64,000 nucleotides of DNA from Oscheius onirici (lineage: Eukaryota > Nematoda > Chromadorea > Rhabditida > Rhabditidae). Positions within the stretch are counted from its first letter, which is position 1; each line of letters begins with the position of its first letter. The stretch is from assembly GCA_932521025.1 (NCBI GenBank), contig OW051468.1:3348064-3412063 (forward strand), written 5' to 3'. The translations under genes and the position numbers were made by a program. Shown piece after piece: positions 54,854 to 64,000 of the stretch. Below the pieces are notes generated by a model. It was given only the letters and a program-made list of their open reading frames with translations. It was not told the DNA's origin and searched no databases.

Positions 54854-56223
54854 ATGTCTCCGAGCTCTCTCGAGTTCCCATCTTTGCTTCGCTCAGAAAA
54901 CAACTGTGAGAGTTTGAAAAGAAGAATCAGCTTCTTTCTAACAAATCGTGTTAAGATCACTTTCGTATGCCACAGTTAAATTGCATCTAGGTTCCTGCTC
55001 TTCTCTTGGACAAGAAAGTCTCTGAGACAGTTTCGGTCTTCACAGACGGCTCAAAGAATTTCGAACGAAAAAAGTTCGAATTCGGAATCTTTGGCGGACT
55101 CCGAAGTCCTTTGAACTGCTCCATGGCCATGACTGGCGAGTACGACATCAATGCGGCCGAACTCTATGCCATCGTCTATGTTCTGGAGAGGATCCTGAAA
55201 CTGAAGATGGACACGAAGCCGATAGTCGTCTACACGGACTGTTTGAATGCTCTCAACTACTTTCAGCGAGAACGTTTCGAGGATTGTTAGACTTCTTTGA
55301 TCAGTTGTGAAAATGAATACAGACTGTCCGACCTGTGACAGAGGAAGAAATGATCCAGGAGTTGACATACAGTGTAGCGCGAATTGTGGGCATTCTCAAC
55401 ATGGTACTGGTCTTTTCGAATTTTCACGAGGAAATTTGTTCAGAACAAATCGGTCATGCTGGACGCCGTGACAGCTCACATTCAGCTGCTCGAGATCCGG
55501 AACAGAATCCGCGAAATCGAGAAACAGTTGTCGCGGAAGACAGAGGTCCATCATATTCACTGTGCGCTCAAGATGATCAGAAAGACTTTGCCGAAAGAGG
55601 ACAGAATTGGAGTCGAGGACTGGACGTGTGCCTGAAAGAGACCTCTCTCTGGCAAGAGGTAAAACTTTTCCCATGCTTCTCCCAATTTCTACTCCTTTTA
55701 GCCAGCCACGCCCAAATCAAAGGAGAACAACTTCTGCACGAACTCTTCTCGCTCAATCCATCATCTAGCCTCTCAATGTCGAAAGGGAGTCTACATCGTC
55801 CGGTCTCCTGGATACATTGGAATAGGTCAGAATGAGGTCGCCGATGTCTTGGCCACGATGTCCGTGTTTAAGGAAGAGAAACAACCACTGTATCTGCTGT
55901 TTCATCAGTGCTGGGGCAAAAATCGAGTACACCAGAGAATTGAGGAGATTCGGAAACCCAAGAGCTTGGAGACAATGACTCTGGAAGTCGTTCACATTCC
56001 GCACTGCACAAGAATTCTGAGGCCGTTCGTCTGTGAGAATCCTGTTCTGAAGACGATTTGGAACAACGACTTGAGAGAAATCGACTATCAGATGGGGGAG
56101 ATGCTGCGTGTAATGAAGAAATTGGACGTCGGACGTGTCAGCGACCTTCGAACAGCCGGAGAAGTTCAACTGGAATCACTATCCGATCATCGATTATTAG
56201 TGTTCAGAGGAGGACCAATATAG
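54854..56223 (+). CDS. RNase H-fold protein with a helical insertion
   Basis: RNase HI-type nuclease fold, likely cutting RNA in RNA-DNA hybrids. Conserved acidic residues are visible: D in SVFTDGSKNF, E in INAAELYAIVYVLE, D in IVVYTDCLNALNYF and the last D in GYIGIGQNEVADVLA. ATG 54854 (MSPSSLEFPSLLRS) joins across a 26-nt intron. Between the third and fourth acidic residues lies a helical, charged segment (HIQLLEIRNRIREIEKQLSR) of roughly 100 residues absent from typical RNase H1. After the domain there is a C-terminal region of about 120 residues I do not recognise. No hybrid-binding domain is seen. The junction between about 55600 and 55700 is unresolved: the upstream frame (RIGVEDWTCA) ends at TGA, while the downstream exon is reached in phase from a different frame. 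Confidence 0.7.
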
Positions 56224-56503
56224 GCGGGAAGAGGGGCCAGTGTTGGAACATTGATGCGAACTGTTCAAGTCAATAAAGTTAATCCCTTCTGTTCTTTTCT
56301 CGATCTTCTTATAACACGTCAAATTGTCTTGGCTGGAAGCGCATTGTCAGATGAGTTGTCGGCACTTTGGTTCTCGTTGCTACTTCCATAGGGTTGTGGT
56401 CATGTTGTACGAAGAGAAGTTGAATCAAGATGGAGAGGAAGATAATGAGGTTTCAATTGTTCCAGAAGGATTGTATAGAGGGAAAGGAGAACTCGACGCT
56501 TAT
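56224..56503. other. 3' region of the RNase H gene
   Basis: AATAAA occurs at about 56272-56277, roughly 50 bases after the stop codon, and is the probable poly(A) signal. Nothing else was recognised. Confidence 0.5.
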
Positions 56504-56875
56504 CAGGGTTGGGCGAGCACAAAATTAGAAAATGCTCGCAATCGCGGTGCGAGCAGAGCTGTGCTCGCGAGCAACCTGCGAGCAGTAGGTCCCACACCGA
56601 TCTGATAAAAACGCGGTAGATTTTGAAAAATGTCTCCAATTTTGCTTATCCTTTTTCGATTTTTATATTTTTTTTCCTATTTTTTTCGGTCGTTTTGGTA
56701 TCAAAACGTTCCAAATAGGATATTCTACAATAATAAATGAAAATAAGATCAAAAAATATCGAAAATGATTGATAAAAATCGAAAAATTCCAATTTCCATA
56801 TTTGGGAAAGTGCTCGCGCTAAAATTGAGAGGTCTGCTCGCGCTCGCACAAAAAATCGCTGCTCGCCCAACCCTG
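56504..56875. mobile_element. hAT-type MITE (GAGCA-rich variant)
   Basis: Termini CAGGGTTGGGCGAGCA and GCTGCTCGCCCAACCCTG are flanked by octamers ACGCTTAT (56496-56503) and ATGCTTAC (56876-56883), 6 of 8 identical. The ends match those of the GAACA-rich elements at 29671 and 36527, but the internal unit is GCTCGC/GCGAGC instead of GTTCG/CGAAC: same termini, different interior. Confidence 0.83.
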
Positions 56876-56946
56876 ATGCTTACTGTACACTATCATGCAA
56901 TTCGTACTCTTAGACTGAGTTCACAGGCAAGTACAAAACAGACCTT

Positions 56947-56952
56947 TTTATT
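56947..56952 (-). terminator. Poly(A) signal of the hypothetical gene
   Basis: AATAAA on the minus strand starts 11 bases past the stop codon at 56963, giving a very short 3'UTR. The hAT MITE edge is 71 bp further on. Confidence 0.5.
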
Positions 56953-56962
56953 CTCCTTTTGT

Positions 56963-57859
56963 TTAGTAGTCTTTTCCCGTCTCGATGTCGCTCGGAGCCT
57001 CGGCCGTTTTGTACTCGACCGGCTCATAGGGAATCTCCTTTCTGATCGGATTCGCCCATCGCAGTCTCCGCGTATCTCTCCTCGGCTTGTCTTCCTCCTC
57101 GGCCGTCCTGGGCAGATCTTCGGCCACTTCGGCCGAACTCGGGAAGGTCTTGGCACAAGAGATGAACGTGTTGATAAGGAGAGTCTGTCGGTCGAAGAGG
57201 GACGACTCGAGCTGTCCCAATGGTCCATATGGATCTATTTCTGCATGACTGTGTTTGGACCCAGTCAGTCTTGTCGCGTCGATTGTGTGCATCATCGAAT
57301 GGGCCAGATACTCGATGTCCTTCGTGTTCCACATGTAGTTCTCGTCGGTCGGCTCCTCTTCTTGTCTCTCGTTCGTCCCGATCTGCATCTGGTACTTTTT
57401 CCTCTCTTCCGGACTGGCTCCATTGTACTTGAGTGTCGTCCTCTTCTCCATAATCGTGTCATCTCCCAGACCCTTCCCGTACGAGATTCCAATGTCGCCA
57501 AAGTTGTCAAAGTTGAGCGTCTTCTTGACCTTCTCCTGCTCGGACAGCAACGCCATGACGAGATTCTTGTTCGGCGCTGCTCCCATTACGTTTAAAGCCG
57601 AGTCCAGGCGCTCCTTTTCACTTTGCGTTTTCTCCTCCGCCTCCATCATGACCACCTGTTTCGGTATGTTCGACTTCTTCTTCAGTGCCTTCGCATCGAT
57701 GTTCTTCGACTCGGGTGTCTTCTCCGACTTCTTCGGCTTCTTCGGTAGACACATCTCTTGGTCCGAGGCGACGACAACAATGATTGTCTGGATAAAGGAT
57801 ATCTTGTCAACAAGACGTCGTCTCAGTAGCAACATGTCAAAGCCGAAGGAGTGACACAA
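56963..57859 (-). CDS. Hypothetical Lys/Glu-rich protein
   Basis: Single open frame of 298 codons. I do not recognise it. The first about 35 residues include a hydrophobic run (ISFIQTIIVVVA). The start may instead be the later Met of MCLPKKPKKSEKTPES, with a splice acceptor-like TTATCCAG just upstream. The middle is highly charged (MEAEEKTQSEKERLDSALNV). A less charged part reads TLNFDNFGDIGISYGKGLGD, then TKDIEYLAHSMMHTIDA and a C-terminus with basic and acidic clusters (EEEDKPRRDTRRLRWANP). A poly(A) signal on this strand at 56947-56952 lies ten bases after the stop. Composition and the hexamer favour this strand over the overlapping plus-strand frame. Confidence 0.6.
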   Translation of the reverse strand: MCHSFGFDMLLLRRRLVDKISFIQTIIVVVASDQEMCLPKKPKKSEKTPESKNIDAKALKKKSNIPKQVVMMEAEEKTQSEKERLDSALNVMGAAPNKNLVMALLSEQEKVKKTLNFDNFGDIGISYGKGLGDDTIMEKRTTLKYNGASPEERKKYQMQIGTNERQEEEPTDENYMWNTKDIEYLAHSMMHTIDATRLTGSKHSHAEIDPYGPLGQLESSLFDRQTLLINTFISCAKTFPSSAEVAEDLPRTAEEEDKPRRDTRRLRWANPIRKEIPYEPVEYKTAEAPSDIETGKDY

Positions 57860-60050
57860 CTTGTACTGTTGAATGTAATCTTTAGGTTTAGTACAGGGAA
57901 TATCATTATCAGTTTTCTGCCAGTTTCGTCACCAAATATTGGTCAGTTTGTATTGGTCACCAACGTCGAATTGTCCAACGTTTCCATTCTCAAACTATTC
58001 AGCTGATTTGTATTACAGTCACTTTCTATAAAAAGCCGTTTTTTACCAAAAGGATTGTTCCTGTTTCAATGCGAGAGCAAACACTGCCCCTCCCACCGGG
58101 GTAGAGAGTCCACAATTTGGTCAGCTGTGCTGATGAGGCGGGTCCCGCGCGGAAGAACCCCTAGTATACGTACTCTTTCTGCAGAGACCATTTTGACATT
58201 CTAACCCACTTTCCGTTCTTTTCCCTCTTTTTGAATTCTATCAGCTGGTTCCAGGAAGAGATCGTCTATCGATTTTCGATTGGTCTCTCTTTCTCTCCCG
58301 GCGCTTCTTCTTATCTCGCATCTCCCTTTCTTTCTCTCTTTGGAAGGAAGTCTCTCCCGTAATTTCTCGTTATTTTCAAATGGAAAAAGAGTGTTTTCCT
58401 GTTATTTCTCCCCTCTCATTGATCGTGCAAATCCGATCATTGTTGACGATTGGATAGACTGTTTCCTATTCATGGAATATCAAACTCCCACGATAGTCGG
58501 CGGGAAATGATCTTTTCTTCCCTAATGAAACGGTTGTCTATTTCATTTATTAAACGACTAGTTTTTGAATCAAGGTGCCAAAAATCTTAAAAACAACCAT
58601 TTTCTCGTCTTTTTTTCTGGTCGATTCCCTTTTCCGACGTATCCCACGGCATTGTCATGCATTATTCGTCATTCCAAAATACTTATATTCCAACTTTTTC
58701 TTATTCCTCGAGCCGTTAAGTTCTTCCTTGATAAATTGACATAATCAAGCTAAAAGCTTGGCTCATTTCCTATTCCCATACTGGCAGGCCCGTTGCTCTT
58801 ATCCAGAAAGCACACGTCAGAGAAAAGGGGAGAGTGCTGCAGGCAGTGCAGATGGACACACAAAAAAACTATTTTTCTTTTGTCGATTGACTTTTATGGT
58901 CTTTTGAGAGCCGTTTGTAGGCAACCAATGGCTATTAATGGTCTTTTCCATCCCCCCATTTCTATCCTTATTTTGGACTCTATGATGAGATTTCCTCTTT
59001 TTTTTCGACTATCATGCTTCTCTAGATGTTCAGATTAAAGAAAAAGGCTAAAGGTCTTTTCAGCAACGTCAGGTGATCCAACAAAAAACAGCAACAGAGG
59101 ACTAACAATGTAACAGCTGTTCTATCTTCGATTACTTGGAATTCAGATTCTTATAACTATAACTCATCTTCTTTCCCTAACACTTCGATTCCTAGAACTA
59201 TGACTAGTCCTTTCCTCGAACTAGGCCATCAACCTATGCCCACGTCACATAACCACGTTGAAACTCGACCCATTGAGCACTGGTCAGCATGGCTACGTGG
59301 CACAAACTTCGATGTGACTCTTGACAAAATAGCTCAAGCTCAGAATCTTTGCCATTCTCTGTTCTAGCAATCGGATCTTCGGAACCGTCCGAACTGTCAG
59401 ACTAAAGATATGAATATCATTCGGTTATCATAACTGCTCCAAAAGCATCACCCAACAGGCAAGACATCACAAACTTTTGTAAGAGTACTAGAAGTTTTGA
59501 GCAAGGAAATGCTTTTTTTACATTAAACGTCTAACCCGAACAACTCCTCAAGGTCCTCTTCCGTTTGAAATCGATAAATTATTTTACGATTTTCTTTCCT
59601 TTCAGATACGAAAACACTGCCTTTTCTCGAAGAGCTTCCTAGTTGACTACTGCTCTGAAAAGTTTCTTTTAAATCTGCTAATTAATTTCGGAAAATTTTT
59701 TATATTTGATAGTTTTGTTCTTTTCAAAAGTTATTTGTTCTTGAAGTAACTGGAAACTTTTAATATTTTCTCCAAAGTAATTACCATCTGTGCCTAGAAA
59801 AGTAGGTTTCCCTTTGGCTCTTGTTATTGCCTTTTGGCTTCCTCTCTTCCTCGAGATCGATTTCTTTCCAAAACCACTGAAAGACACCTGTCACCTTTTG
59901 CCCTTCTTTTCCCCAGCCAATCCGGACGACAGTTTTAGCTGACCGGATGCTTGTTGGCTAGCCCTGTCTCTGTTTGCTCTCCTTTTTCCCTTCGGGCTCT
60001 CTTCATCTCTCCGTCTCTCACAGTCTGATACCTAAATCTTCCAGAAGTCT
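57860..60050. other. 2.2-kb intergenic region upstream of ERO1
   Basis: T/C-rich in the middle (about 58270-58400). Frames up to 81 codons show no domain, signal or splice support. No inverted repeats of note were recognised. Confidence 0.45.
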
Positions 60051-62386
60051 ATGAGGAAATTGCTCCTGGCCGGCCTAGTCGGTATCGTCTTTGCCCAATT
60101 CGATCAGAATCAGCCATGTTTCTGCAAGATTGGCGAAGCTGTGGAGCCGTGTTCCTGTGAGGGTAGCAGCATTGACCGACTCAACAACGAACAGGTCCAC
60201 GAACGGCTACAGAAGCTTCTCACTAGGAACTTTTTTCGTTTTTACAAGGTCAGTGATAGTAAGGGGATAAACACTTACAGACTAGACAAAAAATGAGTCA
60301 AGAGATAGGGGACATAGAAAGGAACAGAGTCTTGACTTGACTAGGTGAGGAATACTGGCAGTTACGTACTCTTGACTCTCGTTTAGTACATGTCACAGTG
60401 ACTGAATAAATGGCATAGGATACGAGAAGCGGGTAAAAAGACTCTAGACTCCACTGGATAAGGAACAGTCTCTTGCAGGTAAACATGGACAAGCAGTGCC
60501 CCTTCTGGACGGAACATCATCAGTGCGCCAATCGACAGTGTGGAATTGCGTTCTGTGACGACGAGGTCCCAGCAGGAATGCGCCAATCGAAGACGGTTCG
60601 TTCTTCGCCGAGCAGCAACCGCACTCGGGAGCAGAGCAATGAAAGCAGAGCCAAAATACAGAATGACGCCGAATGCGCCGATGAGCAGAGCAACACCTTC
60701 GATCCAATGGATCGGTCTCTAGAAGATCGACAGAGAGAACGACTGACAGACATGGAACACTATGAATGGGGCACCGAGAACTTCTGCGAGCTGGAAGGTA
60801 TGTTTTGTGCTTTTTTATAACTTTCAGTATATCTTCTTGAGATGTATGTAGTATTATTGTAGCATGTCTGAAAGTCTTACCCGATGTTTTCACAAGTTTC
60901 GACGACACCTGTTGCATCTTTTTGACTCCATTGCTAGAACCATTGTTGACGAATGCATGAAAATGGGTTAGGATAGGAATCATGAGGCAGTCACTCTTTC
61001 CCTAGCTCTTTATTCTCAGCACTGGGTTGTTTACAAAATAGTGATTAGACTCTCGCTTAGTTTAAGCATGAATACTTGTATCCTCCTTATTGGATCTCAA
61101 TATTATAAAAACTTTGCTTTAAAGTCTAGTGTAGAGACACAGGCTTACGGCCCTCTGTTCCTCTAAAACTGCCCTTCCCCACACACGTCCAGCTTGCTCT
61201 AACACACTGTTGCATTACAAAAGCTCATTTAGACGAGGATTCGCAGTCTGCTCACTACGTCGATCTCTCAAAGAACCCGGAACGTTATACCGGCTACAAG
61301 GGCGATTCAGCCGCCAGAGTCTGGAAGAGCATCTACCAGGAAAACTGCTTCAAACCGGACCCCAAATTCGACAAGAACTTTCTCCTCAACCCAAACAATT
61401 TTGGTGAGTCTTTGTTCCATTCACATTATTCTCTTGATTCCTTTTAGAAGGTTCGTTTCAATCAACACACTAACCGGTAAACTAAACGAGAGATTTCAGG
61501 TGCTCCTAACATTTTTTGCTAATTCTATCGTTGTGTTGTGCTTTCTTTGTCTTGACTCTTGGGAAATCTGACTGTTTTAGGTCTCTGTCTGGAAAAGAGA
61601 GTCTTTTACCGTCTGATCTCGGGTCTTCATTCGGCAATCACCATTTCCATCGCTGCTCACAACTACAAAGAATGTAAGCTTTTTCACTTTTCCTCTGAAA
61701 ACTAAAACTTTAGCTCCTGGAGGCTTCGGACCGGGAACCTGGTTCAGGAATACGCAAATGTTCGCCGGCCGTTTCGGAACCCAATGGAGCTGGGAAGGTC
61801 CTCAGCGTCTTCGCAACGTTTACTTTGTCTATCTGCTCGAGTTGCGGGCTCTCCAAAAAGTGGCTCCATACCTTCGGAAAGAGATGTTCTACACCGGAAA
61901 TGACAACGAGGACGAAGAGACACGACAACTGGTCGGAGAGATTCTCGACATCATCGGCCACTTCCCCGATCATTTCGACGAACATGAGATGTTCACGGGA
62001 GTCGAGGCACATGCTCGGGCACTTCGCGAGGAATTCCGCAGCCACTTCTTGAACATTTCGAGGATTATGGACTGTGTCGGCTGTGACAAGTGTCGTCTTT
62101 GGGGCAAGGTCCAGGTCAACGGAATGGGTACAGCGCTGAAGATTCTCTTCTCCGATCTGCCAACTTCACACACGCTCTATAGGGCCAAGGAGTACAATGA
62201 TGAGCTGCCCTTCCAGCTGACGAGGTAAGAAATGGTGAAAATATAAAAGAAACCACGGCTTTAAGAAACGAAGTAGTTGCTCTGTTCCAAAGTTTCGGAC
62301 GATATGCTTCGAGCATCAAAGAAGTTCACGAGTTCCGCAAAGAGATGGTTCCCAAAACGACGACCATCTTCGACAAGGAATTGTGA
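60051..62386 (+). CDS. ERO1: ERO1: endoplasmic reticulum oxidoreductin
   Basis: Luminal ER flavoenzyme that re-oxidises protein disulfide isomerase with oxygen. ATG 60051 gives a signal peptide ([17 protein letters not shown]). The mature N-terminus starts with [20 protein letters not shown]. Exons then read [20 protein letters not shown], the acidic loop, [69 protein letters not shown] and, near the end, the active-site C-x-x-C in [15 protein letters not shown] followed by [14 protein letters not shown]. Stop at 62384-62386. The family's shuttle cysteines and FAD-contacting residues are in the expected order. The first intron is about 230 nt and one intron is about 400 nt (60800-61230). Confidence 0.95.
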
Positions 62387-63307
62387 TCTCCTCCTCCACT
62401 ACTCTGGTCAATAGGTTTTTCTTCCGTTGTGATTCACTTCCTTCTATGGGTATTGTTGTTACTTGTGCTCCTTTCTCTAATAATTATTCCATGTGACAAA
62501 TTGTGATTGTATATTTGCTTTACATCAGTTTGTTGCAAACATAGACTGTATATAGTCGACATTTCGGTACCTCTTTCTGTGCAATTGTTGTGATCGACCG
62601 ACTAAAATAACAACTTAATTTACTATTCTTCGGTAATCCACGATTCTGATAGAGTCAAGACGAAGAGAAACTTTTCAATGGTACGCTACCATGACGACTA
62701 GCCGGACCTCCGATTGAGTATGAAAAAAAAACGGGTGGTAGTACATGAACGTAGTCCGGCATCTCTAGCCAGTCCAGCCTTCAAGTTACAGACTACCAGC
62801 TGCTGAAAACTTTTGCAGGAAGGAAACCGCGCGCCATCGCTAACAGATGGCTCGATTCTCATATTAGCAAACCACCAGCCTCCGGTAGCTGACGCTGCCA
62901 CTCCACACGTTTTTGACTTTTTGATGAAAGAAAGCAATAAATCAGACAAAACACACCGTGAAAACCTTTTTATACAGGCGGTGCGCTGAACTGCAGCGAG
63001 TGAGGCGGCGGGCTTTGACGGGTGGTGTAGTGGCTAAGAAGGCGGACTACAAATCCAAATATCGGTCCAGTTCAACTCCCCTTGTACTAAAAGTCTTTTG
63101 CTTTTTATATTTAACATGTTTGGAGTTTTTTTTTTTTGACACAATGGCTTTTCTTCAGCAAATCCACGCTTATCAAAGCTCTATAAACTTTTTCCTTCCC
63201 TTGCAAATTTCTTACTGTCTTCTTGGGAAACAAATATTTTCCTTTCTTGTTATTTTTGTAATACGTTTACATAAATTCTTGTCAGCACACGTGAATAACA
63301 TTTGGTT
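62387..63307. other. Intergenic with a tRNA-like sequence
   Basis: At 63018-63088 (+) a tRNA-like stretch has A box TGGTGTAGTGGC and B-box-like AGTTCAACTCC, but stems pair badly. Its TGGTGTAGTGG head is shared with 43641-43702 (-), which suggests a tRNA-derived SINE family. Nothing else was recognised. Confidence 0.45.
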
Positions 63308-63580
63308 TTAATTAAGTTTTTTTTTGAATCCTCGGAGGTAGATGTACATTTGCCAGTAGCGAAAACCAGGAAGATATGTGACGTCTGTTTGGATAAGGTC
63401 CAACATTGAGAGGACGGCAGAAACGGCGAACGGGCCTTCAGCCACCTGAAACATGTGGTACCTCCCAATCGTTCTCAGACGGCCCCGTGGTGCATTGAGA
63501 AGCAGATGATCGCCAGAATGCTTACAGTAGACGAAGAAAACGCTTCCGACAGTGACGACGAAGACTGATCTCAATAACAT
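63308..63580 (-). CDS. Possible small secreted or membrane protein
   Basis: A 90-codon frame from ATG 63580. The first about 18 residues (MLLRSVFVVTVGSVFFVYC) would make a signal peptide or membrane anchor. The rest includes LLLNAPRGRLRTIGRYHMF and DVTYLPGFRYWQMYIYLRG. I recognise no family. No splice support or poly(A) signal was found, so it may be a chance frame. Confidence 0.35.
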   Translation of the reverse strand: MLLRSVFVVTVGSVFFVYCKHSGDHLLLNAPRGRLRTIGRYHMFQVAEGPFAVSAVLSMLDLIQTDVTYLPGFRYWQMYIYLRGFKKKLN

Positions 63581-64000
63581 TGCTTCAGAAAACGTTCAGT
63601 TTTAGTTCGATTTGTTGGTTATTCAATTTTACCTCTCTCTTTCTCCTTGTTATCAGAAATAAAAATCCGCAGCGTTTTTTCCCAAAAAGAAGAAAAAGTC
63701 GAACTTCAGGAAAACTCCCCGCTCACAAGGGAAGGAAAAAGTAATCGAACTCTGATAAGCTCAAGGTGCCAAAACGAAAAAGCGCAACTCAGAACCGCCG
63801 CCTCAACCGCGCAGCGCAGCTCAACAACCCAAAATCAACAAGCCTGGTGGTTTGTGTATATGTAGGTGGTTTGTCGTACTGTTACGTACTACTATTTTCG
63901 ATGTGACGCAAATTTGGTCGGCTGAAAACCAGCGCCTTCTCGTTCACTTACAATTCCATTTTTTTTCACTGTTTCTCTCCAATTACCCTTATAAGAATTG
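63581..64000. other. Right edge of window, no feature seen
   Basis: No domain-bearing frame or repeat recognised. Confidence 0.4.

Noticed and set aside
56765-57595. 276-codon plus-strand frame
   Set aside because: It starts inside a hAT MITE and runs antisense to a 298-codon minus-strand frame with plausible composition and a poly(A) signal; it looks like a shadow.

Overview
This is a stretch of animal (metazoan) nuclear genome: spliced genes on both strands, metazoan-type proteins (a meiotic HORMA protein, an Otx-type K50 homeobox, TAF10, clathrin) and many short GT-AG introns, several only 24-40 nt. I favour a nematode or nematode-like animal. The best reason is the peptide:N-glycanase with an N-terminal thioredoxin domain, an architecture known from Caenorhabditis PNG-1; the HIM-3/HTP-like HORMA protein fits. 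The species cannot be named from the sequence.

Layout. 1-5.3 kb: a tRNA-Leu(AAG), then about 5 kb with no convincing gene. 5.3-6.5 kb (-): CLYBL, a mitochondrial citramalyl-CoA lyase. 7.2-11.2 kb (+): two unidentified multi-exon genes, probably beta-propeller proteins. 11.4-12.7 kb (+): an Otx-like homeobox gene behind a TATA box. 13.1-24.8 kb (-): a complete DNA polymerase epsilon catalytic subunit. One of its introns holds a complete-looking tiny gene on the opposite strand for a secreted Gly/Cys/Pro-rich peptide; a 2.8-kb intron is packed with transposon debris, including a non-autonomous Helitron. 25.1-27.3 kb (+): thioredoxin-PNGase, head-to-head with POLE across 284 bp. 27.4-29.6 kb: a Merlin-type DNA transposon with an uninterrupted spliced transposase, near-identical terminal inverted repeats and an 8-bp target duplication, lodged beside the PNGase poly(A) signal. 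30.2-36.1 kb (-): clathrin heavy chain.

36.2-43.8 kb is a repeat-rich island: MITEs, hAT-type elements with 8-bp target duplications, an apparently intact transposase-like gene, and a decayed DIRS-type retrotransposon with a tyrosine recombinase. 43.9-45.1 kb (+): HORMA axis protein. 45.3-48.2 kb (+): NOC3L ribosome-biogenesis factor. 48.3-49.1 kb (+): TAF10. 49.6-50.1 kb: a hAT element interrupted by a small Helitron. 50.6-53.8 kb (+): hexokinase with an unusual C-terminal coiled coil. 54.9-56.2 kb (+): an RNase H-fold protein. 57.0-57.9 kb (-): a Lys/Glu-rich hypothetical protein. 60.1-62.4 kb (+): ERO1, the ER thiol oxidase. 63.3-63.6 kb (-): a possible small secreted or membrane protein.

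The host genes are unrelated housekeeping functions (replication, glycoprotein quality control, endocytosis, ribosome assembly, transcription, glycolysis, disulfide formation). I see no functional cluster. The distinctive features are the nested peptide gene, the fresh Merlin insertion, the hexokinase extension and a datable stack of nested mobile elements.
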